Made by a program: the position numbers and the translations under genes. The notes beneath the pieces are model-generated. The model searched no databases. It saw nothing but the letters and a program-made list of their open reading frames with translations, and was not told the DNA's origin. DNA of 64,000 bases, from positions 2,914,001 to 2,978,000 of the forward strand of contig NZ_CP134880.1 of NCBI RefSeq assembly GCF_032102965.1, read 5' to 3'. This document shows positions 14,676 to 23,794 of the stretch, piece after piece (within the stretch, counting starts at the first letter, position 1; each line of letters starts with the position of its first letter). This stretch comes from Demequina capsici. Its GTDB lineage: Bacteria > Actinomycetota > Actinomycetes > Actinomycetales > Demequinaceae.

Positions 14676-16829
14676 CTACAGGTCCGTGGCGGCGGGCATC
14701 GCCGTCACCACCACCAGCACGGCCTCCTCCGGGCGCAGGATCGGCGGGTTCAGGCCCATCGCCGCGAGCGCCGCACCGGTGGCCACCACGCCGTCGTCCA
14801 TCCAACGGGGGCCGCGGTTCTGCGCCACTCCAGGCTCGCCGAACCACACCGGCCGCACCTGGTATCGAGCGTCAGGCGTCAGCCCGGGCAGACGGAAGGC
14901 CGCGGGACGCGTGCCCGGCGACGTGGTGCACTGCACGTAGGCGAACAGGGCTGACGAGGCGTCGTCGGCGACCACCCCATGCACCAGCGCGCTCGGATCC
15001 GGATGATCCACGCGCACCACGCGACCGCTGTGCAGCACGCCGCGCTGCGCCTTGTAGAGATCGGCCCAGCTCCGGAGCGCGGCCAGCTCCTCGTCGGTGG
15101 CCTCCAGCAGGTTCCACTCGATGCCTGCATGCCCGAACAGCGCGGTGACCGCCCGCATCTGGATGCTGTGCCTGCGCCCGCTGGTGTGGGAGACGGTGGG
15201 CCCCACGTGGCTGCCCAGCATCTCCAGCGGGATCGCCAGGGACGTCCAGCGCTGGATCTGCTGACGCTCCAGCGGGTCGTTCTGGTCCGACGTCCAGAAC
15301 CGGTCCGCGTGAAGGGCCATGCCGAGGTCCACCCGCCCGCCGCCGGAGGCGCACGACTCGATCTCCAGGCCAGGGTTGCGACTCCGCAGGTCGTCGAAGA
15401 GCCGATAGATCGCAGCGGTCTGAGCGTGGACGGCCGGACGGCCCTCGTGCCCCGCGTCCGTCAGGACGCGGTTGTGGTCCCACTTGATGTAGTCCACCCC
15501 CTCGGAGGACACGATCGCGTGCACCCGCTCGAGCACGTGCGCATACGCCTCGGGGTTCGCCAGGTCCAGCACCAGCTGATGGCGCGCGAGCGGCGGACGC
15601 CTGCCGGGCACGTGCAGGATCCAGTCGGGATGCGCGCGGTACAGGTCGGAGTCGGGGTTCACCATCTCACCCTCGAACCACAGCCCGAACTGCATGCCGA
15701 GCCCCTTGACGCGCTCCACGAGCGGCCCGAGCCCTCCCGGCCACGCGTCGGCCGAGACCGTCCAGTCCCCCAGGCCCGACGTGTCGTCCCTGCGCGAGCC
15801 GAACCAGCCGTCGTCCAGCACGAAGCGCTCCACGCCGACGGCGGCGGCGCGTTCGGCCAACCGCGTCAGGGTGTCCAGGTCGTGATCGAAGTAGACGGCC
15901 TCCCACACGTTGAGCGTCAGCGGTCGCGGCGCGCGGGGGTGCTCGGGCCGCGCGCGCAGCCAGCGGTGGAAGCACTCGCCCATGCCGTCCAGCCCGGCTG
16001 CCGAGTAGACGACCGCGATCGTCGGCGTCGTGTACGTCTGCCGCGGCGCGAGCTCCACCTCACCAGGCTCGAGAAGCTCTCCGGCGCCCAGCGCGGCCCG
16101 CCCCACCACATCGCGCTCCACGAGATGCACCGTGTTTCCGCTCCACAGCGCGGCGATGCCCCACGCCTCGCCGCTCTCGGTGGTCGTGCGGGACGTCATC
16201 GCGCACTGCACGATCGTCGAGTCGTGGCCGGTGCGCCCCTCGCGTCCCTCGCGGATCCGCAGCCCGGGGGCCAGCGGGAGCCGGTGGGGCTGACGCTCGC
16301 GCAGCCAGCGGCCGGCGAAGTCCAGGGTCTGCGTCGCGCGAGCCGGCAGGGGCAGCCAGGTCGCGAGCTCGTCGACGCTGTAGACGGAGCCGCCGACGTT
16401 CGTGAGCGCCTGATCCACGAGCAGGACACCCTGGTCGGTCATGGTGAACCGCTGCTCCAGCTCGAGCTGCGCGTCCGGGTCGCCCAGGCTCACGGTCGCG
16501 GTCGTGCCATCCACGCGGACGCCCTGCAGGCGGAACAGCGGCGAGAACCCTGCGCCCGCCCGATGCCCGCGAAGGGCCGGCCTGCCGGTGAAGCCGCGTG
16601 CGGACTCGCGCAGCATCCCCGGCTCCACCGGGTCGTCGAGGTCGCTGTGCGGCACCGCGGCGGTCGCGAGCAGCCGCACCGCGTCCGGGCCGGCACCACA
16701 GAGCGGCTCGCCCCAATGACGCACGATCGGATATCCGTCGGCCAGGTCCAGCACCAGCTCCACGCCCGGCGCGGCCAACACCACGCAGCGGTCGTGCTCG
16801 ACGACCCGGGCGCGCGTGGTCTCCGTCAT
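14676..16829 (-). CDS. Alpha-galactosidase, glycoside hydrolase family 36
   Basis: A 717-residue GH36 enzyme releasing alpha-linked galactose from melibiose- or raffinose-type sugars. The N-terminal beta-supersandwich is followed by the TIM barrel from about residue 300. The nucleophile is Asp451 in YIKWDHNR and the acid/base is about Asp515 in WTSDQND; the conserved SCASGGGRVDLG stretch lies between. No signal peptide is seen, so it acts inside the cell. The ATG at 16829 has GAGGTGAGG upstream. It converges with lacI, 21 bp apart. With lacZ it lets the cell use both alpha- and beta-galactosides. Confidence 0.92.
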   Translation of the reverse strand: MTETTRARVVEHDRCVVLAAPGVELVLDLADGYPIVRHWGEPLCGAGPDAVRLLATAAVPHSDLDDPVEPGMLRESARGFTGRPALRGHRAGAGFSPLFRLQGVRVDGTTATVSLGDPDAQLELEQRFTMTDQGVLLVDQALTNVGGSVYSVDELATWLPLPARATQTLDFAGRWLRERQPHRLPLAPGLRIREGREGRTGHDSTIVQCAMTSRTTTESGEAWGIAALWSGNTVHLVERDVVGRAALGAGELLEPGEVELAPRQTYTTPTIAVVYSAAGLDGMGECFHRWLRARPEHPRAPRPLTLNVWEAVYFDHDLDTLTRLAERAAAVGVERFVLDDGWFGSRRDDTSGLGDWTVSADAWPGGLGPLVERVKGLGMQFGLWFEGEMVNPDSDLYRAHPDWILHVPGRRPPLARHQLVLDLANPEAYAHVLERVHAIVSSEGVDYIKWDHNRVLTDAGHEGRPAVHAQTAAIYRLFDDLRSRNPGLEIESCASGGGRVDLGMALHADRFWTSDQNDPLERQQIQRWTSLAIPLEMLGSHVGPTVSHTSGRRHSIQMRAVTALFGHAGIEWNLLEATDEELAALRSWADLYKAQRGVLHSGRVVRVDHPDPSALVHGVVADDASSALFAYVQCTTSPGTRPAAFRLPGLTPDARYQVRPVWFGEPGVAQNRGPRWMDDGVVATGAALAAMGLNPPILRPEEAVLVVVTAMPAATDL

Positions 16830-16858
16830 GGCTTCCTCACCTCGAACGATGCGCCGCT

Positions 16859-16885
16859 CGCACGATGCGTGATCGACATCGTGCG
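16859..16885. promoter_or_regulatory. Inverted repeat upstream of the alpha-galactosidase
   Basis: CGCACGATG and its exact complement CATCGTGCG are separated by nine bases, 30 bp upstream of the alpha-galactosidase start. It differs from the two LacI-type palindromes, so it may bind another regulator or form an mRNA hairpin. Confidence 0.4.
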
Positions 16886-17021
16886 CGCTGCGGCGACACC
16901 GGCCATTGTGGTCGAGCGTCGGACCTGGCGCACGCGGCGACGCGCCGCACCCGGCCGGCAGCCCCGCACGGTCGGCCCACGTCACGGAATGCCGCCACGC
17001 GCGCGCACGTTGACGCACGTC

Positions 17022-17999
17022 ATGCGCACCATCCTCCACGCCGAGTTCGGCGACCCCGCCTCCGTCCTGTCCGTCAGCGACACCGACCTCCCCGAGCCCG
17101 GCTCCGGCGAGGTCCGCGTCCGCCTGATCCTCTCCCCCATCCACAACCATGACCTGTGGACCGTCCGCGGCACGTACGGCTTCAAGCCCGCGCTGCCCGC
17201 GAAGGCCGGCACCGAGGCCGTGGGCGTGGTCGACGCGCTCGGCGACGGCGTCGAAGGTCTCACCGTCGGCCAGCGGGTCGCCACAGGCGGCACGTTCGGC
17301 GTGTGGGCCGAGCACTTCATCGCCAAGGCCGCGGCCCTGATCCCCGTGCCCGAGGGCGTGGCCGACGAGGTCGCCGCCCAGCTCGTGTCCATGCCGTTCT
17401 CCGCCATCAGCCTGCTCGACTCGCTCGGCCTCAGCGCCGGCGACTGGATGATCCAGAACGCCGCGAACGGCGCAGTCGGCCGCCTGGTCGCTCAGCTCGC
17501 GCCCGCGCGGGGCATCCACGTGATCGGCCTGGTACGCAGGGCCGACGGCGTCTCCGAGCTCGCCGATGCCGGCATCGACCACGTGGTCTCCACCGACGCC
17601 GACGACTGGCAGGACCAGGTCCGCGCCCTCGCCGGCGACGCGCCGATCAAGGTGGGCATCGACTCCGTGGGCGGCGACGCCTCCGGCGACGTGCTGTCGA
17701 TGCTCGCCGAGAACGGCACCCTCATCTCCTTCGGCGCCATGGCGTCGCCCACCATGAACATCTCGTCGGGAGACGTCATCTTCAAGCAGGCGACCGTCAA
17801 GGGCTTCTGGGGAAGCAAGGTCAGCCAGACCATGGCCGCCGAGGACCGCCGCCGGCTCATGGGCGAGCTGCTCGCGCGCGTCGCCGACGGCACGCTCGCG
17901 CTGCCGGTGGAGGCGATCTACCCGCTCGAGGAGATCGGCGCCGCGGCGAACGCGAACTTCGAGCCCGGCCGCGCGGGCAAGATCCTGCTCAAGCCGTGA
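17022..17999 (+). CDS. Zinc-type medium-chain dehydrogenase/reductase (quinone- or enoyl-reductase-like)
   Basis: A 325-residue MDR protein. GroES-like N-terminal domain (IHNHDLWTVRGTYGFKPALP) and Rossmann domain (AANGAVGRLVAQLA at about residues 147-160). The catalytic zinc Cys and the structural four-Cys lobe of classical alcohol dehydrogenases are absent, which fits the NADPH-dependent quinone oxidoreductase / trans-2-enoyl reductase branch. No Shine-Dalgarno is evident at ATG 17022; an in-frame ATG at 16989 is an alternative. A strong hairpin follows the stop. Substrate unknown. Confidence 0.82.
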   Translation: MRTILHAEFGDPASVLSVSDTDLPEPGSGEVRVRLILSPIHNHDLWTVRGTYGFKPALPAKAGTEAVGVVDALGDGVEGLTVGQRVATGGTFGVWAEHFIAKAAALIPVPEGVADEVAAQLVSMPFSAISLLDSLGLSAGDWMIQNAANGAVGRLVAQLAPARGIHVIGLVRRADGVSELADAGIDHVVSTDADDWQDQVRALAGDAPIKVGIDSVGGDASGDVLSMLAENGTLISFGAMASPTMNISSGDVIFKQATVKGFWGSKVSQTMAAEDRRRLMGELLARVADGTLALPVEAIYPLEEIGAAANANFEPGRAGKILLKP

Positions 18000-18005
18000 G
18001 GCACC

Positions 18006-18038
18006 AGCCCCGGCGCGGTGGCACGCTGCGCCGGGGCT
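18006..18038 (+). terminator. Hairpin terminator after the MDR gene
   Basis: A perfect 11-bp stem (AGCCCCGGCGC and its complement) with an 11-nt loop begins seven bases after the stop codon. No T-run follows. Confidence 0.65.
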
Positions 18039-18050
18039 AGTCTCACCCAC

Positions 18051-19040
18051 GTGACCGCACCCGCCCCCGCCACCTCGACTATGCGTGAGGTCCGCCTCGG
18101 CCGGCCCGTCGACGGCCCGCCTCGACCGCTCCGGCGCCGCAGGCTGAGGTCGATCGCCCTGGTCGCGGCGATCGCGCTCCTTGCCTCCGCCTGCACCTCG
18201 ACGCCGCAGTACCCGACCGTCGACCCCGCCGACCGCGGCCCCATCCCGGACTCCCGGATCAGCGTGCAGCTGTTCAACTTCTTCTCCTACGTGGGCTTCG
18301 GCGAATCGGAGGAGGAGCAGGCCCGCCAGGCCCAGGTGCTGACCGCGCTCTCCGACGCGGGATACACGCACGTGGAGCCGATCGACTACACGCATTTCCA
18401 GGGGCTGACCGCTCAGGAGTACCGCGCGCTCCTGGACGCACGCGGACTCCAGGCGAGCTCGTTGCACACGTCGGTGACCATGTCCACCACGGACGAGCAG
18501 TGGCAGGCGACGCTCGACACCGCTCAGACGATCGGCGCCCCCTACGTGGGTGCGGGATCCACGCCGGAGGACCTCACCACCCGTGAGGGGTGGGAGGCGT
18601 ACGCGGACCGGATCGACCAGCTGGGCGCGATGGCGCGCGAGCGCGGCATGCGGTACCTGGTGCATCTCCATGACACGGAGTTCGCGGCCGTCGAAGGCGG
18701 TGAGAGCGCGCTCGACATCCTCGTCTCGCGCACCGACCCGGCGAACGTCACCTTCGAGCTCGACCTGTACTGGGCGGTCAAGGCGGGCGAGGACCCGGTC
18801 GCGCTCGTGCGGCGCTACGGGGATCGGATCGCCCTCCTGCATGTGAAGGACATGGCGGCCGACGGGTCCATCACCACTGCGGGCGACGGCGTCATCGACT
18901 TCGCGGCGGTGTTCGCCGCCGCAGGCGACAACGTGGACTTCTACGTGATCGAGCGGGACCCGCCCCTGGACGACTCGTCGTTCGATCCGTTCCCCCCGTC
19001 GATCGCGGGGCTGCGGTTCCTGCAGACGATCCAGTTCTGA
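18051..19040 (+). CDS. Secreted sugar phosphate isomerase/epimerase-like TIM-barrel lipoprotein
   Basis: A protein of about 329 residues. An Arg-rich segment and hydrophobic stretch SIALVAAIALLASAC form a lipoprotein signal with Cys at about residue 48. The rest is an AP-endonuclease-2-type TIM barrel (SVQLFNFFSYVGFGESEEEQ; later RYLVHLHDTEFA, FELDLYWAVKAG, ALLHVKDM), as in xylose-isomerase-like epimerases. These normally act in the cytoplasm; an exported, membrane-anchored form is less usual. GTG 18051 lies seven nt after TAGTCT and may be leaderless; the ATG at 18081 is an alternative. A GTG at 18018 would sit inside the preceding terminator. Substrate unknown. Confidence 0.8.
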   Translation: MTAPAPATSTMREVRLGRPVDGPPRPLRRRRLRSIALVAAIALLASACTSTPQYPTVDPADRGPIPDSRISVQLFNFFSYVGFGESEEEQARQAQVLTALSDAGYTHVEPIDYTHFQGLTAQEYRALLDARGLQASSLHTSVTMSTTDEQWQATLDTAQTIGAPYVGAGSTPEDLTTREGWEAYADRIDQLGAMARERGMRYLVHLHDTEFAAVEGGESALDILVSRTDPANVTFELDLYWAVKAGEDPVALVRRYGDRIALLHVKDMAADGSITTAGDGVIDFAAVFAAAGDNVDFYVIERDPPLDDSSFDPFPPSIAGLRFLQTIQF

Positions 19041-19089
19041 GCACCGATGCGGCTGCGGGCCCTGCCGGGCACTCCGCCGCGCACGGAGG

Positions 19090-19686
19090 TCAGGCGGCGA
19101 CGAGCTCCCGCTCGTCCGCCGACTCCCGGGCCTTGTCCGCCGGGAAGATGATCTTGAACACCGGGAAGTAGATCACCAGCTGCACGCCACCGTTGATGAC
19201 GGTCACCGCGAGGTTGTAGATCGCGGGGTCCAGGTGCGCCGCGAGGAACGGCACATACAGGCTCATGAGCAGGCTGCACGCCATGGTGATGAGCACGAGC
19301 GCCACCGCGTACCAGGCCAGCTGGAACCAGACGTTGCCGTGGGACTTGAACGTGACGTTGCGCTGCAGGGGGAAGTTCACGCCCTGCGAGATCACCAGCA
19401 TCAGCACGAACGCGACGAAGTAGCTGAGGCCGCCCAGCGCGTCGCCCGTGACGGGGTAGTCGAACACGTAGGTGTCGATCGGCCCCAGCGTCACGTGCAG
19501 GAGCTGGGCGGGAGTCTCGCCCCATCCGGTGTAGGTGAACAGCAGCACCGGCAGGAACGTGAGAAGCAGGTACTGCAGCGCGGCGACCAGGAACGAGAGC
19601 CCGGAGAACTTGGCCATCTCCGCGATCAGCGCGTGGCTCTCGGCGAAGCGCTGCCACCGGCCGACGATCCCGTGGGTGAGCTGCAT
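19090..19686 (-). CDS. GtrA-like membrane protein
   Basis: A 198-residue protein with four main hydrophobic helices of the GtrA family. The family signature region reads NFPLQRNVTFKSHGN at about residues 105-120. Members are thought to help move lipid-linked sugars across the membrane or serve cell-wall polysaccharide decoration. The ATG at 19686 has AGGAG seven nt upstream and is preferred over an ATG six codons earlier. No glycosyltransferase gene is adjacent, so its partner is not evident. Confidence 0.83.
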   Translation of the reverse strand: MQLTHGIVGRWQRFAESHALIAEMAKFSGLSFLVAALQYLLLTFLPVLLFTYTGWGETPAQLLHVTLGPIDTYVFDYPVTGDALGGLSYFVAFVLMLVISQGVNFPLQRNVTFKSHGNVWFQLAWYAVALVLITMACSLLMSLYVPFLAAHLDPAIYNLAVTVINGGVQLVIYFPVFKIIFPADKARESADERELVAA

Positions 19687-19814
19687 GTGTCGTCTCCTCG
19701 TCATCGAGCGCGCCCTCCGGGCGCGGCCCGATGCACGCTAATGCACCGTCTGCCGTGAGGAGCGGGACGCGACTCAACCTGTCGGTTCCGCGTCACGAAC
19801 GGTCGGCGGGGACG

Positions 19815-20822
19815 TCAGATGGCGGGCTGCTGCTGCGTGATGCAGTGGATGCCGCCCCCGCGGGCGAACAGGGGCCGGGCGTCGACCATCACGATCTCGC
19901 GGCCCGGGTACTCGGCTGCCAGGATGTCCTGGGCCACGGCGTCGTGCGGGTCGTCGAACGCGCACAGGATCACCGCACCGTTGATCACGAAGTGGTTGAC
20001 GTACGAGTAGTCCACCCACCCCTCCTCGTCCCTCAGGACCGTGGGGGCGGGCAGGGACACGACCTGCAGCGCGCGACCGTCGGCGTCGGTCTGGGCCTCG
20101 AGGGTCGCGCGGATCAGACGGCTCACCTCGAAGTCGGGGTGCGCCGGGTCCTGCTGGTCGTGGATCAGCACCCGGCCAGGCGCGGTGAAGCACGCGACGA
20201 TGTCCACGTGGCCGCGGGTGCCGAAGCGGTCCGAGTCGCGGGTGAGCCCGCGCGGCAGCCAGATCACCTTGCGGGCGCCGACCGTGCGGGCCAGCTCGGC
20301 CTCCACGTCCTGCTCGGTGAGGCCCGGGTTGCGGCCAGGGTCCAGCTGGACCGTGCGGGTGACCAGGAACGTGCCCTGCCCGTCGGTGTGGATGCCGCCA
20401 CCCTCGTTCACCAGGGGCGAGTCGACGGCGGTCGCCCCCGAGGCGCCGGTCGCGATGAGGCTCGCCTCCGCGTCGTGCTCCCACGACGCCCAGTCCTGAC
20501 CACCCCAACCGTTGAACTGCCAGTTCACCGCGCCCAGGCCGCTCGTGCCGCGCACGAACGTCGGCCCGATGTCCCGGTACCAGCCGTCGTCGAGTGCACC
20601 CTCGATCGTGTCCACCTCAGGCAGCAGGTAGCGGGTCGCGACATCCTTGAGGTGCGCGGGCACCACCATCGTCACCGGCTCGAACCGTACGATCGCGTTC
20701 GCCACCGCCGCCCACGTGGCCCACGCCTCGTGGGCCCGGTCCCCGAGCGTGTACGCGGCGGACGGCCACGCCATCCAGGCGCGCTCGTGAGGCTCCCACT
20801 CGGCGGGCATGGTCCAGATCAT
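19815..20822 (-). CDS. Agmatine deiminase (peptidyl-arginine deiminase family)
   Basis: A 335-residue enzyme that converts agmatine to N-carbamoylputrescine and ammonia. The N-terminus MPAEWEPHERAWMAWP is family-typical. The catalytic Cys is at about residue 327 in GGGIHCITQQQPA, with the conserved GGGIHTDGQGT stretch in the middle. Its ATG overlaps the stop of the upstream amidase (ATGA), so the two are one operon and translationally coupled. An amidase beside it could hydrolyse the carbamoylputrescine or another amide in the same pathway; that is inference. No putrescine transporter is nearby. Confidence 0.9.
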   Translation of the reverse strand: MIWTMPAEWEPHERAWMAWPSAAYTLGDRAHEAWATWAAVANAIVRFEPVTMVVPAHLKDVATRYLLPEVDTIEGALDDGWYRDIGPTFVRGTSGLGAVNWQFNGWGGQDWASWEHDAEASLIATGASGATAVDSPLVNEGGGIHTDGQGTFLVTRTVQLDPGRNPGLTEQDVEAELARTVGARKVIWLPRGLTRDSDRFGTRGHVDIVACFTAPGRVLIHDQQDPAHPDFEVSRLIRATLEAQTDADGRALQVVSLPAPTVLRDEEGWVDYSYVNHFVINGAVILCAFDDPHDAVAQDILAAEYPGREIVMVDARPLFARGGGIHCITQQQPAI

Positions 20823-22489
20823 GCGTCCCCTCCCAGGTACGACGGCGGCACGCGGGGGGGCAGCACCTTCTCGATCGCGGCCGCCAGGCTCAGCAGGTGG
20901 GCGTCGTCCCAGGCGCGGCCCATGATCGTGAGGCCCACGGGCATGCCCGTGTCCTCCATGACCCCCATGGGGACGGTCACCGTTGGGATCCCCAGATGCC
21001 GGATCGCCAGGTTCCCGTTCGCCACCCACACGCCGTTGCGCCACGCGAGGTCCGCTGACGCAGGGTCCGTGTCGGAGTCGGCTGGGCCGACGTCCGCCAT
21101 CGTGGGCAGCACGACCGCGTCGAGGCCGTGCGCATCCATCCAGTCCTCGAGCAGCACCTTGCGCGCACGCTCCAGGCCCTCGAGACCCTGCTGCAGGAAG
21201 CCGACGCGGTGCCACGGGACCACGCCCTCACGCGCCCTCCGCACGTGGTCGCCCAGGTCGAACGCGTCGTCGGCATAGCGGGCGGGGAGGTGCGGGGAGT
21301 CGTAGCGATCCGGCGACGCTCCCGCGGGCGCGGGGAAGATGAGGTCAGGATCCGCCTCGGCCAGGCTGCTGAGGCCCGGCTGACCGTTCGCGGCGAGGAA
21401 GTCGTCCCAGCCCCACATCGACAGGTCCCACAGCTCGTTCTCGAAGTACTCCGCAGGCACCCAGCCGCGCTGCACCAACGCCCCCGCCTCGTACTCCTCG
21501 ACGGCAGGCAGGTCCGTCTCCATGACCTCGGCGCCGGCCGCCTCGAGCGCAGTCCTCGCCCGCTCCCACAGCGCGATCACCGAATCACGCGTGCGGATCG
21601 GATGCGGCGCGTCGGGGGTGCCGTTGATGTACATGCGCGGGATCGCGACCCGCACGCGGCTCAGGTCCACGTCAGGGAGCATGCTGCCGCGGCTCGCGGC
21701 CATCTCCTCAGGGCTAGGCATGGCCACCCAGTGCTGCATGCGCCACAGGTCGCCCCGGGTGTCAGGGTCGAACGCGATGAGGTGCGGCACCAGCTCCTGC
21801 ATGTCCGCCACCGTGCGCGTATGGGGGACGACGACGTCCATGGTGGGCACCAGCGGCCAGTTGCCGCGCACCGAGATGAGGCCGCGCGACGGCGTGTACG
21901 CGACCAGAGCGTTGCACGACGCGGGGGCACGTCCGCTCGACCACGTCTCCTCGCCCAGCCCGAACGTCGCGAGGCTGGCCGCCGTCGCCGTGCCCGACCC
22001 GTTGGACGATCCGGAGCCGAACGCCGACGTCAGGTAGGCGCGGTCGTACGGGCTCTCCGCCCGCCCGTACAGCCCCCTCTGCATGCCGCCGTTCGCCATC
22101 GGCGGCATCGTGGTCCTGCCCAGGTGCACGGCACCCGCCTTGCGCAGCCGTTCGATCGTGAACGCATCGCGCGTGGCCACCAGATCCTTGAACGCCGGCG
22201 AACCCGCCGCGCACGTCAGCCCTTGGACCATGTACGAGTCCTTGGCGGTGTAGCAGATCCCGTCCAGCGGACCCAGGGTCGCGCCGCGCGCGCGGCGCTC
22301 GTCGGAGGCTCGCGCCTGGTCCAGTGCGGTGGGATCGAGCACGCACACGGAGTTGAGGCCCCCAGGCCCGGCGTCCAGGCGGGCGATGCGGTCCAGGTAC
22401 GCCTGCGCGAGCTCGACCGCGGTGACCTCGCCGGACTCGAGCGCGGCGCGCACCTGGGCGATCGACGCCTCGACCACATCGAAAGCCAT
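20819..22489 (-). CDS. Amidase signature family hydrolase
   Basis: A 556-residue amidase. The Ser-cisSer-Lys triad can be placed at Lys83 (CYTAKDS), cis-Ser about 161-162 (FGSGSSNGSG) and nucleophile Ser185 (EETWSSGRAPA). The last motif departs from the usual DTGGS by EETWS-S, an unusual substitution near the nucleophile. It precedes and overlaps agmatine deiminase, which suggests a shared amide or polyamine substrate. The ATG at 22489 has GAGGGG upstream. Exact substrate unknown. Confidence 0.87.
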   Translation of the reverse strand: MAFDVVEASIAQVRAALESGEVTAVELAQAYLDRIARLDAGPGGLNSVCVLDPTALDQARASDERRARGATLGPLDGICYTAKDSYMVQGLTCAAGSPAFKDLVATRDAFTIERLRKAGAVHLGRTTMPPMANGGMQRGLYGRAESPYDRAYLTSAFGSGSSNGSGTATAASLATFGLGEETWSSGRAPASCNALVAYTPSRGLISVRGNWPLVPTMDVVVPHTRTVADMQELVPHLIAFDPDTRGDLWRMQHWVAMPSPEEMAASRGSMLPDVDLSRVRVAIPRMYINGTPDAPHPIRTRDSVIALWERARTALEAAGAEVMETDLPAVEEYEAGALVQRGWVPAEYFENELWDLSMWGWDDFLAANGQPGLSSLAEADPDLIFPAPAGASPDRYDSPHLPARYADDAFDLGDHVRRAREGVVPWHRVGFLQQGLEGLERARKVLLEDWMDAHGLDAVVLPTMADVGPADSDTDPASADLAWRNGVWVANGNLAIRHLGIPTVTVPMGVMEDTGMPVGLTIMGRAWDDAHLLSLAAAIEKVLPPRVPPSYLGGDA

Positions 22490-22698
22490 GCCGCACGCCC
22501 CTCTCCCCTGGACCATTCGGGTGACGCACACAGTATCCGTTGCGAGAGCAAGGTCGTGCCGTGGCGCCGCCCGCGCGCGCCGCACCGAGGCTCCGGCAGC
22601 ACCTGGCTCACCGCTGCCTCCACCGCCTACGATCGGACCGTCGTCCGGCCGCCACCGCACCTCGGTGCGGCCCCGTCAGTCCTCGATCGAAGGAACCT

Positions 22699-23739
22699 AT
22701 GCCCACCGTCAAGGCCTATGCCGCTCCGTCCGCCACCGAACCGCTGATCCCCACCGAGATCACCCGACGACCTGTCGGTGCCACCGACGTGCTGATCGCG
22801 ATCCGCTACGCGGGCATCTGCCACTCCGACATCCACCTCGTGCGCGGCGACTGGGGCCCGGTCACGTACCCCCAGGTCGTCGGCCACGAGATCGTCGGCG
22901 AGGTCGTCGAGGTCGGGGACGCCGTCACCAAGCACGCCGTCGGCGACCGCGTCGGCGTCGGTTGCATGGTCGACTCGTGCCGCGAGTGCGAGAACTGCCT
23001 GGCAGGCATGGAGAACTACTGCCTCAAGGGCAACACGCAGACGTACGGCTCCGTCGACCGCGACGGGACCATCACGCAGGGCGGCTACTCGACCCACGTG
23101 GTCGTCGACCAGGACTTCGTGCTGAAGGTCCCCGAGGCGATCCCGTTCGAGGCGGCCGCACCCCTGCTGTGCGCGGGCATCACCACCTACTCCCCGCTCG
23201 CGCACTGGGGTGCGGGCCCCGGCAAGCGCGTCGCCGTCGTCGGCATGGGCGGGCTGGGCCACATGGCCGTGAAGATCGCGGCCCAGATGGGCGCGGAGGT
23301 CACCGTGCTGTCTCGCACGCTCGACAAGAAGGACGACGCGCTCGCCTTCGGCGCGACCCGCCACCTGTCCACCATGGACGACGCGACGTTCACCGACAAT
23401 GCCGACACGTTCGACCTGATCGTGAACACCGTCAGCGCCGCGCTGCCGCTCGACCGCTACCTGCGCATGCTGCGGCTCGACGGCACCATGGTGAACGTGG
23501 GCGCGCCCCCGGAGCCGATGCCCGTGCACGTGTTCACCCTCTTCGGCAACCGCCGCTCGTTCGCCGGCTCCAGCATCGGCTCGATCGCCGAGACGCAGGA
23601 GATGCTCGACTTCTGCGCCTTGCACGGCATCGCGCCCGAGACCGAGCTGATCGGGGTCGACTCCATCAACGAGGCGTACGAGCGGGTCCTGTCGAGCGAC
23701 GTCCGCTACCGCTTCGTGATCGATACAGCGACGCTGTAG
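22699..23739 (+). CDS. NAD(P)-dependent zinc alcohol/aldehyde dehydrogenase (cinnamyl-alcohol-dehydrogenase type)
   Basis: A 346-residue medium-chain dehydrogenase. Catalytic zinc ligands lie in [15 protein letters not shown] and GHEIVGEV; the structural zinc lobe has the four cysteines in [15 protein letters not shown]. The nucleotide-binding motif is [13 protein letters not shown]. It resembles broad NADPH-dependent aldehyde reductases such as YahK. GAAGGAA precedes the ATG. It is divergent from the amidase operon and converges with dnaB across a bidirectional hairpin. Confidence 0.9.
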   Translation: MPTVKAYAAPSATEPLIPTEITRRPVGATDVLIAIRYAGICHSDIHLVRGDWGPVTYPQVVGHEIVGEVVEVGDAVTKHAVGDRVGVGCMVDSCRECENCLAGMENYCLKGNTQTYGSVDRDGTITQGGYSTHVVVDQDFVLKVPEAIPFEAAAPLLCAGITTYSPLAHWGAGPGKRVAVVGMGGLGHMAVKIAAQMGAEVTVLSRTLDKKDDALAFGATRHLSTMDDATFTDNADTFDLIVNTVSAALPLDRYLRMLRLDGTMVNVGAPPEPMPVHVFTLFGNRRSFAGSSIGSIAETQEMLDFCALHGIAPETELIGVDSINEAYERVLSSDVRYRFVIDTATL

Positions 23740-23749
23740 GCGGCGCGGC

Positions 23750-23779
23750 GGGCCGCTGCCCCGGCGTGCGCAGCGGCCC
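23750..23779. terminator. Bidirectional hairpin between convergent genes
   Basis: GGGCCGCTGC pairs exactly with GCAGCGGCCC across a 10-nt loop, between the dehydrogenase stop and the dnaB stop. Confidence 0.6.
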
Positions 23780-23794
23780 TGCCAGGACGGCTGG

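Noticed and set aside
14979..17021. Long plus-strand open frame opposite the alpha-galactosidase
   Set aside because: Its only recognisable part is the real dehydrogenase starting at 17022; the rest is antisense to a GH36 gene with intact catalytic residues.
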